In this document: positions 1 to 8,771 of the stretch, in pieces | How the letters are laid out: every line of letters starts with the position of its first letter | Numbering within the stretch: position 1 is the stretch's first letter | DNA from: Mucilaginibacter hurinus | GTDB taxonomy: Bacteria > Bacteroidota > Bacteroidia > Sphingobacteriales > Sphingobacteriaceae | Length of the DNA: 64,000 bases | Assembly (NCBI RefSeq): GCF_003324525.1 | Contig: NZ_QGDC01000003.1 | Location: 421,399-485,398, forward strand | Direction: 5' to 3' | Translations under genes and position numbers: made by a program | Notes under the pieces: model-generated | What the model saw: the letters and a program-made list of their open reading frames with translations, nothing else | Databases searched by the model: none | Told to the model about the DNA's origin: nothing

Positions 1-241
1 ATACCACTGTCATTATTCCATCAACGATTTTAGCAACCTGGTTAAAATTGATCATGCCTTATTATTAATAAATGAAGGCTATCTTAAAAAGTACACTGTG
101 GATTCTTTGGGGAAGACGTGTTTATTTAATTCCAGATTTACCTTTTCAACAAATTTTAAAAAGTTTGTCGGAGTATCTGTAAGCGACTTTGTAAGCAGCG
201 CTAATATTCCTGAAAAAGACTATCAGCATTTGCTGTCGTAA
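1..241 (+). CDS. AraC-family transcriptional regulator, C-terminal part (5' end outside window)
   Basis: A frame open from the window edge gives 79 residues ending in TAA at 239-241. The order of elements resembles the second helix-turn-helix of AraC-type DNA-binding domains. There is a leucine-rich helix (ALLLINEGYLKKYTV), then a segment like 'dsLgktclFNSRFTFSTNFKKFVGVSVSDF', which matches the usual Bacteroidota pattern 'F-s-r-tF-x-x-FKkfvG-s-P-sdF'. The effector-binding part and the start lie outside the window, so the ligand and targets cannot be judged. The assignment rests on a short segment only. Confidence 0.6.
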   Translation, partial: YHCHYSINDFSNLVKIDHALLLINEGYLKKYTVDSLGKTCLFNSRFTFSTNFKKFVGVSVSDFVSSANIPEKDYQHLLS

Positions 242-398
242 AGGATGGGTTTGCAGTCCGATAAACGGGTGCGAATGAATAACGTTAAGCAGGTTAACAA
301 GGCGGATATCATAAAGATTGAATTAGCTAAATCTATACCAAGAGGGAAAGTTTAAATTTAAAAATGACAAAGCGATACCCATTGATTTACCCATATAC

Positions 399-434
399 GA
401 AAAAACGCCCTTCTCGTACACGAAAAGGGCGTTA
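399..434 (-). terminator. Rho-independent terminator of tRNA-Arg
   Basis: Read on the minus strand, arms at 404-412 and 425-433 (AACGCCCTT and its complement) form a GC-rich 9-bp stem that is followed by a run of T (A-run at 399-405 on the plus strand). It begins just a few bases beyond the 3' end of tRNA-Arg. Confidence 0.75.
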
Positions 435-438
435 AATG

Positions 439-510
439 TGGTCCCGACGAGAATCGAACTCATATCTAGAGTTTAGGAAACTCCTATTCTATCCGTTGAA
501 CTACAGGACC
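439..510 (-). tRNA. tRNA-Arg (anticodon CCT)
   Basis: The minus strand folds as a full cloverleaf. The acceptor arms are GGTCCTG and CGGGACC (one G-U pair). The anticodon stem GGAGT/ACTCT encloses the loop TTCCTAA, giving anticodon CCT, and the T arm contains GTTCGAT. The discriminator base is A and the CCA end is not encoded, as is common in Bacteroidota. A terminator follows directly. Confidence 0.93.
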
Positions 511-616
511 AGTATTATGATATGATTACAGCATTTACTTCACGCTATCATCAAATTATAATCTGTGCAAAGGTGCAAATTATCGGGTTAATTAAAAAAT
601 CATTTGAACATTGCTA

Positions 617-2686
617 TCACCTGATTACTGAACCATTTGGCATTGTTTGTGAAGGAGAGACGAAGCTAAGTTTACCGTTTGCATCCTCCGCCATCAGTAT
701 CATGCCCTGTGATGGTATCCCTTTTATTTCCCGTGGCTCAAGATTTACTAAAATGCTCACTTGTTGACCGATAATTTTTTCCGGTTCGTAATACTCAGCA
801 ATACCTGACACTACCGTTCGCTGATCAATACCCGTATCTATTGTTAATTTTAGTAATTTTTTTGTTTTAGCAACTTTCTCGGCTGTTAAAATAGTGCCTG
901 TACGTATGTCCAAACCTGAAAATTGTTCAAAGGTAATGTTTTCTTTAGCCGGTGTTACCGTTACTTGATTGGACGCTATAGCCAAATCTTTTTGAGCCTG
1001 CAACTTTTCCAACTGGCGGGCTATTGTTTCATCTTCTATCTTTTCGAAGAGTAACTGTGGCTGATTCAATTGGTGCCCTTTCACAAAACTTATTTCCTCA
1101 TCATAAGCTATAGCAGTTGGCCAGTTAAGCATAGCAAGTATTTTTTTGGCGGTATGCGGTAAAAATGTTTGCAGGCAGGTGGCCAAATGCCCTATCAGCA
1201 CCAGGCTATTGTGTAAAGCATTTTTAGCCGACAGGGGATCGCTTTTTATTGTTTTCCAAGGCTCCTGCTCGGTCAGGTAACGGTTACCTAAGCGGGCCAT
1301 ATCCATTACGGCCTGCAATGCCTGGCGAAATTTGAAGGCGTCAAGGCTTTTCTCCAATTCGTTATAATAGCCACCCAGCTCCGCGCTCAACTTTTCATCT
1401 GTGAGTGTCAGCGTCGGCGTGTCACTTTCAATTTTACCGGCATAATACTTATGCATCAGTATCATCACCCGGTTAACATAGTTACCTAAAATAGCCACCA
1501 ATTCGTTATTTACACGGGCCTGGTAATCTTTCCAGGTAAACTCACTGTCGCTTGTTTCGGGCAATATTGATGTCAGCACGTAACGCAGTTCATCCTGTTT
1601 GCCCGGAAACTCTTGCAGGTATTCATGAAGCCATACAGCGTGGTTGCGTGAGGTTGACAATTTATCGCCCTCCAGGTTTAAAAACTCGTTAGCAGGTACA
1701 TTAAACGGCAATACATACTCGCCATGGGCATGCAACACACTCGGAAAGGTGATACAATGGAAAACGATATTATCTTTACCAATAAAATGTATCAGGCAGC
1801 TGTCGTCAGCCGTATCTGGTTGCTTTTTCCAATAAACCTGCCAGTCTTTTCCTTTATCAATCGCCCATTGCTTGGTAGCAGATATGTACCCTATAGGCGC
1901 ATCCAGCCACACATATAATTTTTTGCCTTGGGCTTCTTCAAGCGGTACATCAATTCCCCAGTCAAGATCCCGCGTCATCGATCGTGGCTGCAGACCTGTT
2001 TTGAGCCATGATTTACATTGCCCGAAAACATTTACTTTCCACTCGCCTTCCTTGGTATCTATCCATTGCTCAAGCCATGGCTGATATTTATCCAACGGCA
2101 GGTACCAGTGCTTTGTAGGCTTCAATACCGGCGTTTTACCGCTTAGTGTTGATACCGGGTTAATCAGATCTGTGGGGTTTAAAGAAGTACCGCATTTTTC
2201 GCATTGGTCGCCATAAGCGTTTTCATTATGGCAATTGGGGCATGTCCCTGTGATATAACGATCAGCCAAAAACTGGTGATATTCTACGTCAAAATACTGC
2301 TCAGAAAATTTTTCTTCAAACTCACCTTTTTCATACAGGTTTAAAAAAAACTCTTTAGATAAATCGTGGTGGATAGCTGAAGAGGTACGGTGATAAATAT
2401 CAAACCCTATCCCGAATTCTTCAAAACTGGCTTTTATTTGTTGATGGTATTTATCTATTATAGACTGGGGGGTAGTGCCTTCTTTTTTTGCTTTTATAGT
2501 AATAGCAGCGCCATGTTCATCGGATCCGCATATGTATACAACGTCTTTCTTTTTAAGGCGCAGGTATCTTACAAAAATATCGGCCGGCAGGTAAGCTCCT
2601 GCAAGATGACCAATATGCAGAGGCCCGTTAGCATAGGGCAATGCCGACGTAATTGTATATCGTTTAAATTTATTAAGTTGTGACAT
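617..2686 (-). CDS. metG: Methionyl-tRNA synthetase
   Basis: Class I aminoacyl-tRNA synthetase that charges tRNA-Met in the cytosol. The 689-residue product has the HIGH motif at residues 24-27 (PLHIGH), a four-cysteine zinc knuckle (CPNC...CEKC) in the connective peptide, and the KMSKS-type loop as DKLSTSR. The last ~110 residues form an EMAP/Trbp111-like tRNA-binding domain (FSGLDIRTG...VSGIAEYYEPE), which mediates dimerisation in the long MetG form. The length fits that form. The gene diverges from ldcA. A TATCTTTG box on the minus strand (2714-2721) lies about 28 bases before the ATG. Confidence 0.98.
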   Translation of the reverse strand: MSQLNKFKRYTITSALPYANGPLHIGHLAGAYLPADIFVRYLRLKKKDVVYICGSDEHGAAITIKAKKEGTTPQSIIDKYHQQIKASFEEFGIGFDIYHRTSSAIHHDLSKEFFLNLYEKGEFEEKFSEQYFDVEYHQFLADRYITGTCPNCHNENAYGDQCEKCGTSLNPTDLINPVSTLSGKTPVLKPTKHWYLPLDKYQPWLEQWIDTKEGEWKVNVFGQCKSWLKTGLQPRSMTRDLDWGIDVPLEEAQGKKLYVWLDAPIGYISATKQWAIDKGKDWQVYWKKQPDTADDSCLIHFIGKDNIVFHCITFPSVLHAHGEYVLPFNVPANEFLNLEGDKLSTSRNHAVWLHEYLQEFPGKQDELRYVLTSILPETSDSEFTWKDYQARVNNELVAILGNYVNRVMILMHKYYAGKIESDTPTLTLTDEKLSAELGGYYNELEKSLDAFKFRQALQAVMDMARLGNRYLTEQEPWKTIKSDPLSAKNALHNSLVLIGHLATCLQTFLPHTAKKILAMLNWPTAIAYDEEISFVKGHQLNQPQLLFEKIEDETIARQLEKLQAQKDLAIASNQVTVTPAKENITFEQFSGLDIRTGTILTAEKVAKTKKLLKLTIDTGIDQRTVVSGIAEYYEPEKIIGQQVSILVNLEPREIKGIPSQGMILMAEDANGKLSFVSPSQTMPNGSVIR

Positions 2687-2713
2687 TAATGTACAGCGTT
2701 ATTAATAATTTGG

Positions 2714-2721
2714 CAAAGATA
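2714..2721 (-). promoter_or_regulatory. Putative -7 box of metG promoter
   Basis: TATCTTTG on the minus strand matches the Bacteroidota -7 consensus TAnnTTTG and would give a leader of roughly 20 bases before the metG ATG. I see no clear TTTG at -33 (it would lie within ldcA), so the call is tentative. Confidence 0.4.
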
Positions 2722-2728
2722 ATTCAAT

Positions 2729-3634
2729 ATGACCATAAACCCTCCATATCTAAAAAAAGGGGATAGAGTTGCTATCACCTGCCCGGCAAAAAAGTTACCT
2801 AAACCTATGACGGATGCAGTTAATTTACTTCAATCATGGGGACTGGAAGTTATATTAGGTGATACGATTGAAGCATCATATCATCAATTTTCAGGCGATG
2901 ATGCACTACGCGCGCAAGATATGCAACGTTTTGTTGATGACGACACCATAAAGGCCATCTTTGCGGCCCGGGGGGGGTATGGCACTATTCGGATTATAGA
3001 TCATATAGATTTCACTAAGCTGGATTTAAACCCTAAGTGGATCATCGGCTTTAGTGATATAACATTGTTGCATGCTCATCTGTACAGCAATTACCGTTTG
3101 CAAACTATACACGGGCAAATGCCTATAAATATTCCCGACGCGTCGGCTAAATCCATTCGTACACTTCAAAGTGCCTTATTCGGTAATCAATTAAGTTACC
3201 AAGTTGAACCACATACGCTTAACCGTTCCGGCAAAGGAACAGGTACGCTGATAGGCGGTAATTTAAGCTTGCTGGTAGCTATTTCAGGTTCCGTATCTGA
3301 CATGGATTATGACGGCGCAGTACTGTTTATTGAAGATGTAGGCGAATATTTATATTCGGTTGATCGACTGGTACGCACCTTAGACCGTGCGGGTAAATTG
3401 AAGAACCTTGCAGGACTGATTGTAGGTGGATTCACTGAAATAAAAGACAATGACATCCCATTTGGACAAACAGTACCTGAAATAATTATGGAGGTTGTTA
3501 AAAGCTACAATTTTCCGGTTTGTTTTAACTTTCCGGCCGGGCATATATCTGATAACCAAAGTATGATTTTAGGTAAAAAAATAACGCTCGCAGTTGATGA
3601 CAAAACCGCTACGGCAAACTATCTATCTGATTAG
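2729..3634 (+). CDS. ldcA: LD-carboxypeptidase (peptidase family S66)
   Basis: Serine peptidase that removes the terminal D-alanine from murein tetrapeptides during cytoplasmic cell-wall recycling. The 301-residue protein shows the S66 layout: an N-terminal half with RGGYGTIRI, the nucleophile Ser109 in GFSD, Glu202 in FIEDVGE and His272 in PAGHISDN. These match the Ser-Glu-His triad known for LdcA. There is no signal peptide, which agrees with a cytoplasmic enzyme. Its start lies 42 bases from the divergent metG start. The gene symbol is given by family; members also include microcin-immunity MccF proteins, which cannot be fully excluded. Confidence 0.9.
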   Translation: MTINPPYLKKGDRVAITCPAKKLPKPMTDAVNLLQSWGLEVILGDTIEASYHQFSGDDALRAQDMQRFVDDDTIKAIFAARGGYGTIRIIDHIDFTKLDLNPKWIIGFSDITLLHAHLYSNYRLQTIHGQMPINIPDASAKSIRTLQSALFGNQLSYQVEPHTLNRSGKGTGTLIGGNLSLLVAISGSVSDMDYDGAVLFIEDVGEYLYSVDRLVRTLDRAGKLKNLAGLIVGGFTEIKDNDIPFGQTVPEIIMEVVKSYNFPVCFNFPAGHISDNQSMILGKKITLAVDDKTATANYLSD

Positions 3635-3672
3635 CTGTTTGTTTTAAATTCCGTTCACTTAAATACTATATC

Positions 3673-4080
3673 ATGGCACTATTAAGTAATTTGGGCAGGC
3701 ACAAAGATTTCGGGCTGCTCGTAGTACGCATTGGCTTAGGCATAATGTTTATTATTCACGGCTATCCAAAACTCATGGGTGGGCCCGATGGCTGGGAAGG
3801 GTTAGGATCATCAACAAAATACATCGGCTTCACTTTCTTACCAATGGTGTTTGGATTATTAGCAGCGTTGGCCGAAACGTTGGGTGGCTTTTTAATACTC
3901 GTAGGTCTTGCCTTTAGGCCGGCATGCCTTATTTTAACAATTAATCTTATTGTTGCTGCCGCTTCGCACCTTGGCCGCGGCGAAGGACTTATGGGTGCAG
4001 CACACCCTATTGAACTGGCTGTTGTATTTTTAGGGCTTGCTTTTGTAGGACCCGGTAAGTATAGCGTTGATAAGAAGTAA
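3673..4080 (+). CDS. DoxX family membrane protein
   Basis: A 135-residue protein with about four hydrophobic helices and the DoxX-type N-terminus (RIGLGIMFIIHGYPKLMGG, then 'GLLAALAETLGGFLILVGL'). DoxX-like proteins are inner-membrane proteins of mostly unknown function, some linked to quinone or sulfur metabolism. It follows ldcA by 38 bases in the same direction and may be cotranscribed. A strong two-way terminator separates it from the convergent susD. The specific role is unknown. Confidence 0.85.
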   Translation: MALLSNLGRHKDFGLLVVRIGLGIMFIIHGYPKLMGGPDGWEGLGSSTKYIGFTFLPMVFGLLAALAETLGGFLILVGLAFRPACLILTINLIVAAASHLGRGEGLMGAAHPIELAVVFLGLAFVGPGKYSVDKK

Positions 4081-4093
4081 AACGTAAAACTTA

Positions 4094-4140
4094 TGATGTA
4101 AAAAAAGCGGTTATGAATCATAACCGCTTTTTTTACATCA
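4094..4140. terminator. Bidirectional terminator between doxX-like gene and susD
   Basis: Two perfectly complementary 23-base arms (4094-4116 and 4118-4140) are separated by one base. The core is AGCGGTTATGA/TCATAACCGCT flanked by seven A on the left and seven T on the right, so it can act as an intrinsic terminator for both convergent genes. Confidence 0.9.
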
Positions 4141-4151
4141 TACACTGATAT

Positions 4152-5651
4152 TTAGTCGTGTATAGTATCCCACCAAACAGGTGTGAATAATGATACCGTA
4201 CCCGGGTAATTTAAGTTTGATACGGCCTCCGAATTGGGATAGGTCATGCGTAATGGCATTCTACCTGCACCTTGCGTAGAAGCAGCCGACTGAACAAGGA
4301 AGTTAGGATAACCGGTCCTGCGCCACTCTGTCCAGGCCTCAAAACCTTGGAAACCATTCATAGCATACCACTTTTGTGTAATTATAGCCTCCATCTGTTC
4401 GTCCAAAGACGCCCCTTCAGGATATGCTACAACAGGTTGCAAAATATAGGCATCCGCTTGTCCTGTAGTTAAACCTAAAGCGGTAAAACTAGCAGCTATG
4501 CCTTCGGCATACAAAGACGGTGCACTTCCATTTCCCCAGCCCCGTGCCGCGGCTTCGGCTTGTAAAAATTTACTTTCAGCCTTGGATATAAGTTTAACGG
4601 GAGCTGTAGCAGACGCTTGGTTGTTTGCCCTGCCGCCAACCAACGGGGAAGGCGGAGAAACTTGTTTGCCCGTGTGTAAAGTATTATTGTAAGTGCCTTG
4701 AGCTATAGAGCGTATTCTGTTACCTTCTGAAGCCGTATCAGTAAGAAATATATCATACAGTTTCTCTACACGCAGATCATTGTTATCATACATAGTATCA
4801 ACAGAAGTTGAACTTGCTACAATGTTTTGTACCTTATTCAAAGTAGGGCTGGCCATTTCATTATAAAGCGGATTTTCATTACCACCGGTTGTGGTATAGG
4901 TAATAGTAGCGTCAGCATTTAAAAAAGTAGGCGAGGTAGCGTATAAAGCTTCTATGCCGGCTTGCGCCTTAGCAGCATCTACATTCGCTATCCTTAAATA
5001 AGCTCTAAGCTTAAGTGTGTTAGCAAAAGCAACCCAGCTATCCATGTTACCTTTAAATATCATGTCCTGGTTACCTACAGCAACTGATGTACCAGATTGC
5101 ACTAAGCCTAAACCTAAATCAATGTATTTAAATATACTATCATACACTGACTGCTGTGAATCAAATTTAGGTGAGGTGTATAAAGTTGGCTGTAAAGCTT
5201 CTTTAAGTGGCACATCACCGAAAGCATCAGTAGTTAACTGGTAGGCATAAGCCTTCATTATATAGGCAATCCCTTTAGTATGATCTATATCCGTTTGAGG
5301 GCTTTTGATGATCAAATCAGCGTTTATTAAAGCATTACGGTATAAGATAAGCCAAGGCCTATCAAATGCGGTAGCAGCCGGATTATATTGATCTATAGAC
5401 CTGTATTGTGATGAGGTTGGGTTTTGAGTCCAATACTGAGCCCAAAAGCTACCATATATTTGAAATGCATTTCCTACAATCTGGCTTACTGCTGCCTGAG
5501 TTGTGGGTAAAAGCAAATTCGGATCAGCAGAATCAGGATTGTTTGGATTCTGGTTGATATCTAAAAACTTCTTACACCCCGTCAACCCCGCGGCGGCGAT
5601 AATAATTACAAGCAACAGTTGCTTTGGGTTGAATATATATTTTTTACTCAT
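4152..5651 (-). CDS. SusD/RagB-like outer-membrane nutrient-binding lipoprotein
   Basis: Surface lipoprotein that caps a SusC-type porin and delivers glycans or peptides to it. The 499-residue product has a lipoprotein signal with lipobox LTGC (Cys26). This is followed by the typical SusD start KKFLDINQNPNNPD, and the rest resembles the 'SusD-like 2' subfamily with TPR-like helices. The gene follows susC by 17 bases on the same strand. No glycoside hydrolase, sensor or sulfatase adjoins the pair, so the substrate is not predictable from the neighbourhood. Confidence 0.95.
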   Translation of the reverse strand: MSKKYIFNPKQLLLVIIIAAAGLTGCKKFLDINQNPNNPDSADPNLLLPTTQAAVSQIVGNAFQIYGSFWAQYWTQNPTSSQYRSIDQYNPAATAFDRPWLILYRNALINADLIIKSPQTDIDHTKGIAYIMKAYAYQLTTDAFGDVPLKEALQPTLYTSPKFDSQQSVYDSIFKYIDLGLGLVQSGTSVAVGNQDMIFKGNMDSWVAFANTLKLRAYLRIANVDAAKAQAGIEALYATSPTFLNADATITYTTTGGNENPLYNEMASPTLNKVQNIVASSTSVDTMYDNNDLRVEKLYDIFLTDTASEGNRIRSIAQGTYNNTLHTGKQVSPPSPLVGGRANNQASATAPVKLISKAESKFLQAEAAARGWGNGSAPSLYAEGIAASFTALGLTTGQADAYILQPVVAYPEGASLDEQMEAIITQKWYAMNGFQGFEAWTEWRRTGYPNFLVQSAASTQGAGRMPLRMTYPNSEAVSNLNYPGTVSLFTPVWWDTIHD

Positions 5652-5668
5652 GATGATTTTATTATTTA

Positions 5669-8590
5669 TTAAAAGTTAACTTTTACATTAAACCCGTAAT
5701 TACGTATAGATGGCATAGCTGTAAAGTCGAAACCTTGCTCATTTGTCGCACCAGCTGAGTTGATCTCCGGATCCACATATTTGTTTTCTTTAGCAGTCCA
5801 GATGAATAAGTTATTACCAAATACACCTACAGTTAACGCATTAAATGGAAGACCTTTAAATTGTGACTTTTTGAACTGGTAAGACAATGATGCTGTACGT
5901 ACTTTTACGTAAGATCCGTCTACGATGTTCACACCAGGATTTAGGTCAGGAAAGTAGTCTTGTTTAAGATAATTCACTGCATTTGCGCCAGAGTTAACCA
6001 CACTGTTGCCATCATCATCCAGGTAAACAGAGTTAGGGAAAGGCTGACCGAACCTAGGGCCGCCTGTTTCAGCTGAAGTTCCAACAAAGGCCATAATATC
6101 TTTAGTCCGTGAGTAAAACTTATTACCTTGCTTTATATCGAACATAACGTCAAAAGTAAAGCCTTTGTAATTTACTGTAGTACCTAAAGCGGCAATATAT
6201 TTAGGTTGATAACTGCCTAAATATTGCGCCTCTGAAGTAGCAACAGGTAAACCGCTTCCGGAATCAACGATTGTTCTACCTTGATCATCAGTAGCATTTG
6301 TTACTGCGTAAAACTCGCCTAGCGGTTTGCCTACAGCGGCCACAATTGACATACCATTGAAGCCACCTATTACAAATTGGTCAACACCAGGCATTAATTC
6401 AACAACCTTACTTATGTTACGAGTAAAGTTACCGTAGAGGTCCCAATTAAAATCTTTGGTTTTTACTACAGTTCCTCTTAAAGCTAGTTGCAAGCCTTTG
6501 TTATCTACCCTACCTGCGTTAACAACGCTAAAGCTGTAACCGGTTGAGTTAGGTGTAGGTATAGGCAATATTTGATTTTTCGAGATGTTTTTATAAAAAG
6601 TCAGATCCAGGTTTAACCTGTTATTAAAGAAAGCCATTTCTGTACCGATCTCATATGAGGTCGTTTGCTCCGGTTTCAAGTTCGGGTTGCCAAGTGTAGT
6701 ACTTGCCATTAGTGCTGCTACGCTGCCGAATGGAAAAGTAGTACTGCCAAAGTTTGCAAGAACAGTTCCACGAGAAAAGGTAGTTAATAATTGATATGGA
6801 TCAGTATCCTGACCTACCTGTGCAATGCTACCGCGAATTTTACCATAGCTAAACCAATCATTAGGCTTTAACACCTCACTAAATACAAATGAGGTACTAA
6901 CACTTGGATAAAAAAAGGAGTTATTGTTTATTGGCAAAGTAGATGACCAGTCATTACGTGCGGTGGCCTCTAAAAACAACATATTCTTGTAAGACAAGTT
7001 TAAGTCGGCATATAAAGCAAATAGCCTTCTCCTTGAAATAAAGTCTTGAACAATATTTATAGGACCATTACTATTTTGAAGGTTATACCAACCCGGTACA
7101 ACTAAACCCGTACTAGCGTTAGTAGCTGTGCGGTTTGTATTTGTTGAACGCTGGCGAATGTTGTTACCCAACATTAATGACCCCTGGAAATCCTCGTTAA
7201 ATTTGTGAGTTCCGGTAACCATTAAATCATGCACTAACTCAGTTACACCTAATTGATCAATTTGGTATGAGCCATTGCTTGTTTGTGCCAATGCATAATT
7301 TCCGGCATCGTCTGCCGGAGTATAATTGTATTTAGGTACAATCAACCTTCTGCGGTCAGAGTAAGTATCAATACCGATACGTTCAGTAATATTTAACCAA
7401 CTTGCCGGCTTGTAAGTCAAATTAACGTTACCAGTTATACGCTCAACGTTGTTATTATTACTGAAATTTTTAAGTACAAAATATGGGTTTAAAGAGTACG
7501 ATCCGTAATAACCATATTTGTTGGGCACGTCACCTTGAGTAAAACCATAACCATTATATTTGTTGTTCAGTTTGAAAAAGTTTCTGACATTATCAGGCTG
7601 AGCTGAGTAAGGCTTCATTTGCCTTACACCACCTATTGATTGACCCCATTCCTGCATTTCGCCGGTAAATGGCGCACCCCAGCTCCAGTTTTCTACCGGG
7701 TCATTATAATATTCAGTTATATTTCCGTCGTCATCAGTCGCGGTGTAATAACCCTGACCATATTCGTTTTGCAAATCAGGCAATTTAAGAATTGAAGAAA
7801 AAATATTTGAGGTACTGAATGATACCTGGGCTTTTCCTTTTTGACCCGATTTGGTAGTTATCTGCAATGCACCATTAGATGCCCTTGACCCATAAAGCGC
7901 AGCAGCAGCAGGGCCAATTAACGCTGTAACGTTTTCGATGTCATCAGGATCGATGTCATTACCGCGGTTACCAAAATCGATACTGGTTAAGCTTGAAGCT
8001 CCGCCGACAACGCTTGAGTTATCGATAGGAATACCATCAACAACAATCAGGGCATTGTTATTACCGTTGATTGAAGATCCGCCGCGGAATACAACACGTG
8101 TTGATGCGCCAGGAGCATTTGAAGTAGTGGTAATGTTGGCACCAGGTATACGGCCAACTAATGAGTTAAGTGCGCTCGGGTTACCGCCTTTTACCAAATC
8201 TTCACCTTGCACGGTAGTAGCAGCGTAACCCAGAGATCTTTTCTCCCTGCGGATTTGGTTGGCAGTTACTACAACTTCGGCAAGGTCACGCATGTCAGAC
8301 GAAAGTGTGGCATTAACAACACCATTAGCACCAATTGGTGACGTTACCGTTCCATAGCCAATAAAAGAAAATTGTAATGAAGTTGCATTCTGAGGAACAT
8401 TGATGGAAAACTTTCCGTCTCCATTGGTTTGAGAACCTATTGTAGTACCCGGCACGGTTACACTCACGCCCGGGATAGGTAATCCATCCTCTTTAGCAGT
8501 TACAGTTCCGGTGATAGTCCGGTTTTGTGCAAATGTTTGCGTAACGCATAACATTAAAATGCACAAACTTACTAGTAGAAGTTTTTTCAT
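5669..8590 (-). CDS. SusC/RagA-like TonB-linked outer-membrane protein
   Basis: TonB-dependent transporter forming a complex with the downstream SusD. The 973 residues comprise a signal peptide ending near TFAQ, and a carboxypeptidase-regulatory-like domain (about 23-105, ITGTVTAKEDGLPIPGVSV). They continue with a plug domain (about 115-245, with VVFRGGSSINGNN and PAAAALYGSRASNGALQIT) and a C-terminal barrel ending in an aromatic residue (NVKVNF), as expected for BAM insertion. Upstream lie a good promoter and a 14-bp inverted repeat. The pair is not accompanied by an anti-sigma/ECF sigma module, which some SusC genes have. Confidence 0.96.
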   Translation of the reverse strand: MKKLLLVSLCILMLCVTQTFAQNRTITGTVTAKEDGLPIPGVSVTVPGTTIGSQTNGDGKFSINVPQNATSLQFSFIGYGTVTSPIGANGVVNATLSSDMRDLAEVVVTANQIRREKRSLGYAATTVQGEDLVKGGNPSALNSLVGRIPGANITTTSNAPGASTRVVFRGGSSINGNNNALIVVDGIPIDNSSVVGGASSLTSIDFGNRGNDIDPDDIENVTALIGPAAAALYGSRASNGALQITTKSGQKGKAQVSFSTSNIFSSILKLPDLQNEYGQGYYTATDDDGNITEYYNDPVENWSWGAPFTGEMQEWGQSIGGVRQMKPYSAQPDNVRNFFKLNNKYNGYGFTQGDVPNKYGYYGSYSLNPYFVLKNFSNNNNVERITGNVNLTYKPASWLNITERIGIDTYSDRRRLIVPKYNYTPADDAGNYALAQTSNGSYQIDQLGVTELVHDLMVTGTHKFNEDFQGSLMLGNNIRQRSTNTNRTATNASTGLVVPGWYNLQNSNGPINIVQDFISRRRLFALYADLNLSYKNMLFLEATARNDWSSTLPINNNSFFYPSVSTSFVFSEVLKPNDWFSYGKIRGSIAQVGQDTDPYQLLTTFSRGTVLANFGSTTFPFGSVAALMASTTLGNPNLKPEQTTSYEIGTEMAFFNNRLNLDLTFYKNISKNQILPIPTPNSTGYSFSVVNAGRVDNKGLQLALRGTVVKTKDFNWDLYGNFTRNISKVVELMPGVDQFVIGGFNGMSIVAAVGKPLGEFYAVTNATDDQGRTIVDSGSGLPVATSEAQYLGSYQPKYIAALGTTVNYKGFTFDVMFDIKQGNKFYSRTKDIMAFVGTSAETGGPRFGQPFPNSVYLDDDGNSVVNSGANAVNYLKQDYFPDLNPGVNIVDGSYVKVRTASLSYQFKKSQFKGLPFNALTVGVFGNNLFIWTAKENKYVDPEINSAGATNEQGFDFTAMPSIRNYGFNVKVNF

Positions 8591-8628
8591 TTCGTTAATA
8601 ATAAGATCAGTTAATAGTTAATTAAACA

Positions 8629-8659
8629 TAAAAGTAGTGTTACATTATTGAAAAGTCAA
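8629..8659 (-). promoter_or_regulatory. Predicted susC promoter
   Basis: On the minus strand TTG (8657-8659) is followed after exactly 20 bases by TACTTTTA (8629-8636). This fits the Bacteroidota TTTG-N19-21-TAnnTTTG pattern with one mismatch in the last base. It leaves a leader of roughly 30 bases before the susC ATG. Confidence 0.5.
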
Positions 8660-8685
8660 GTTTTAAGAGAAAAAACTTGACTTTT
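8651..8685. promoter_or_regulatory. 14-bp inverted repeat overlapping the susC -33 element
   Basis: Arms 8651-8664 (AAAAGTCAAGTTTT) and 8672-8685 are perfectly complementary with a 7-base spacer. The left arm contains the -33 TTG of the predicted susC promoter, so the repeat lies upstream of the transcript and could be an operator. In the plus direction it is followed by a T-run and could also stop transcription running toward padR. Confidence 0.5.
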
Positions 8686-8730
8686 TTTAAAAAACACACA
8701 ATAAAATAAAATTATAAAAATCTTAGTACT

Positions 8731-8767
8731 ATGTATTGCATAATACATTTTAAAACATATATCTTTG
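8731..8767 (+). promoter_or_regulatory. Predicted padR promoter with embedded PadR-type palindrome
   Basis: TTG at 8736-8738 and TATCTTTG at 8760-8767 are separated by 21 bases and fit the Bacteroidota consensus. The inverted repeat ATGTATT-gcat-AATACAT (8731-8748) covers the TTG. PadR regulators are known to bind ATGT...ACAT palindromes. The -7 box ends only four bases before the ATG, so the transcript should be leaderless or nearly so. Confidence 0.55.
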
Positions 8768-8771
8768 TAAT

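Noticed and set aside
275..355. Mini reading frame of 26 residues (ATG at 275) after the AraC tail
   Set aside because: Short, no start signals, no domain; probably chance.
522..767. Open frame of 81 residues opposite the metG end
   Set aside because: Lies antisense to metG and has no family features.
4152..8590. Complete polysaccharide utilisation locus around susC/susD
   Set aside because: No glycoside hydrolase, lyase or dedicated sensor is adjacent; the GH44 gene is about 46 kb away.
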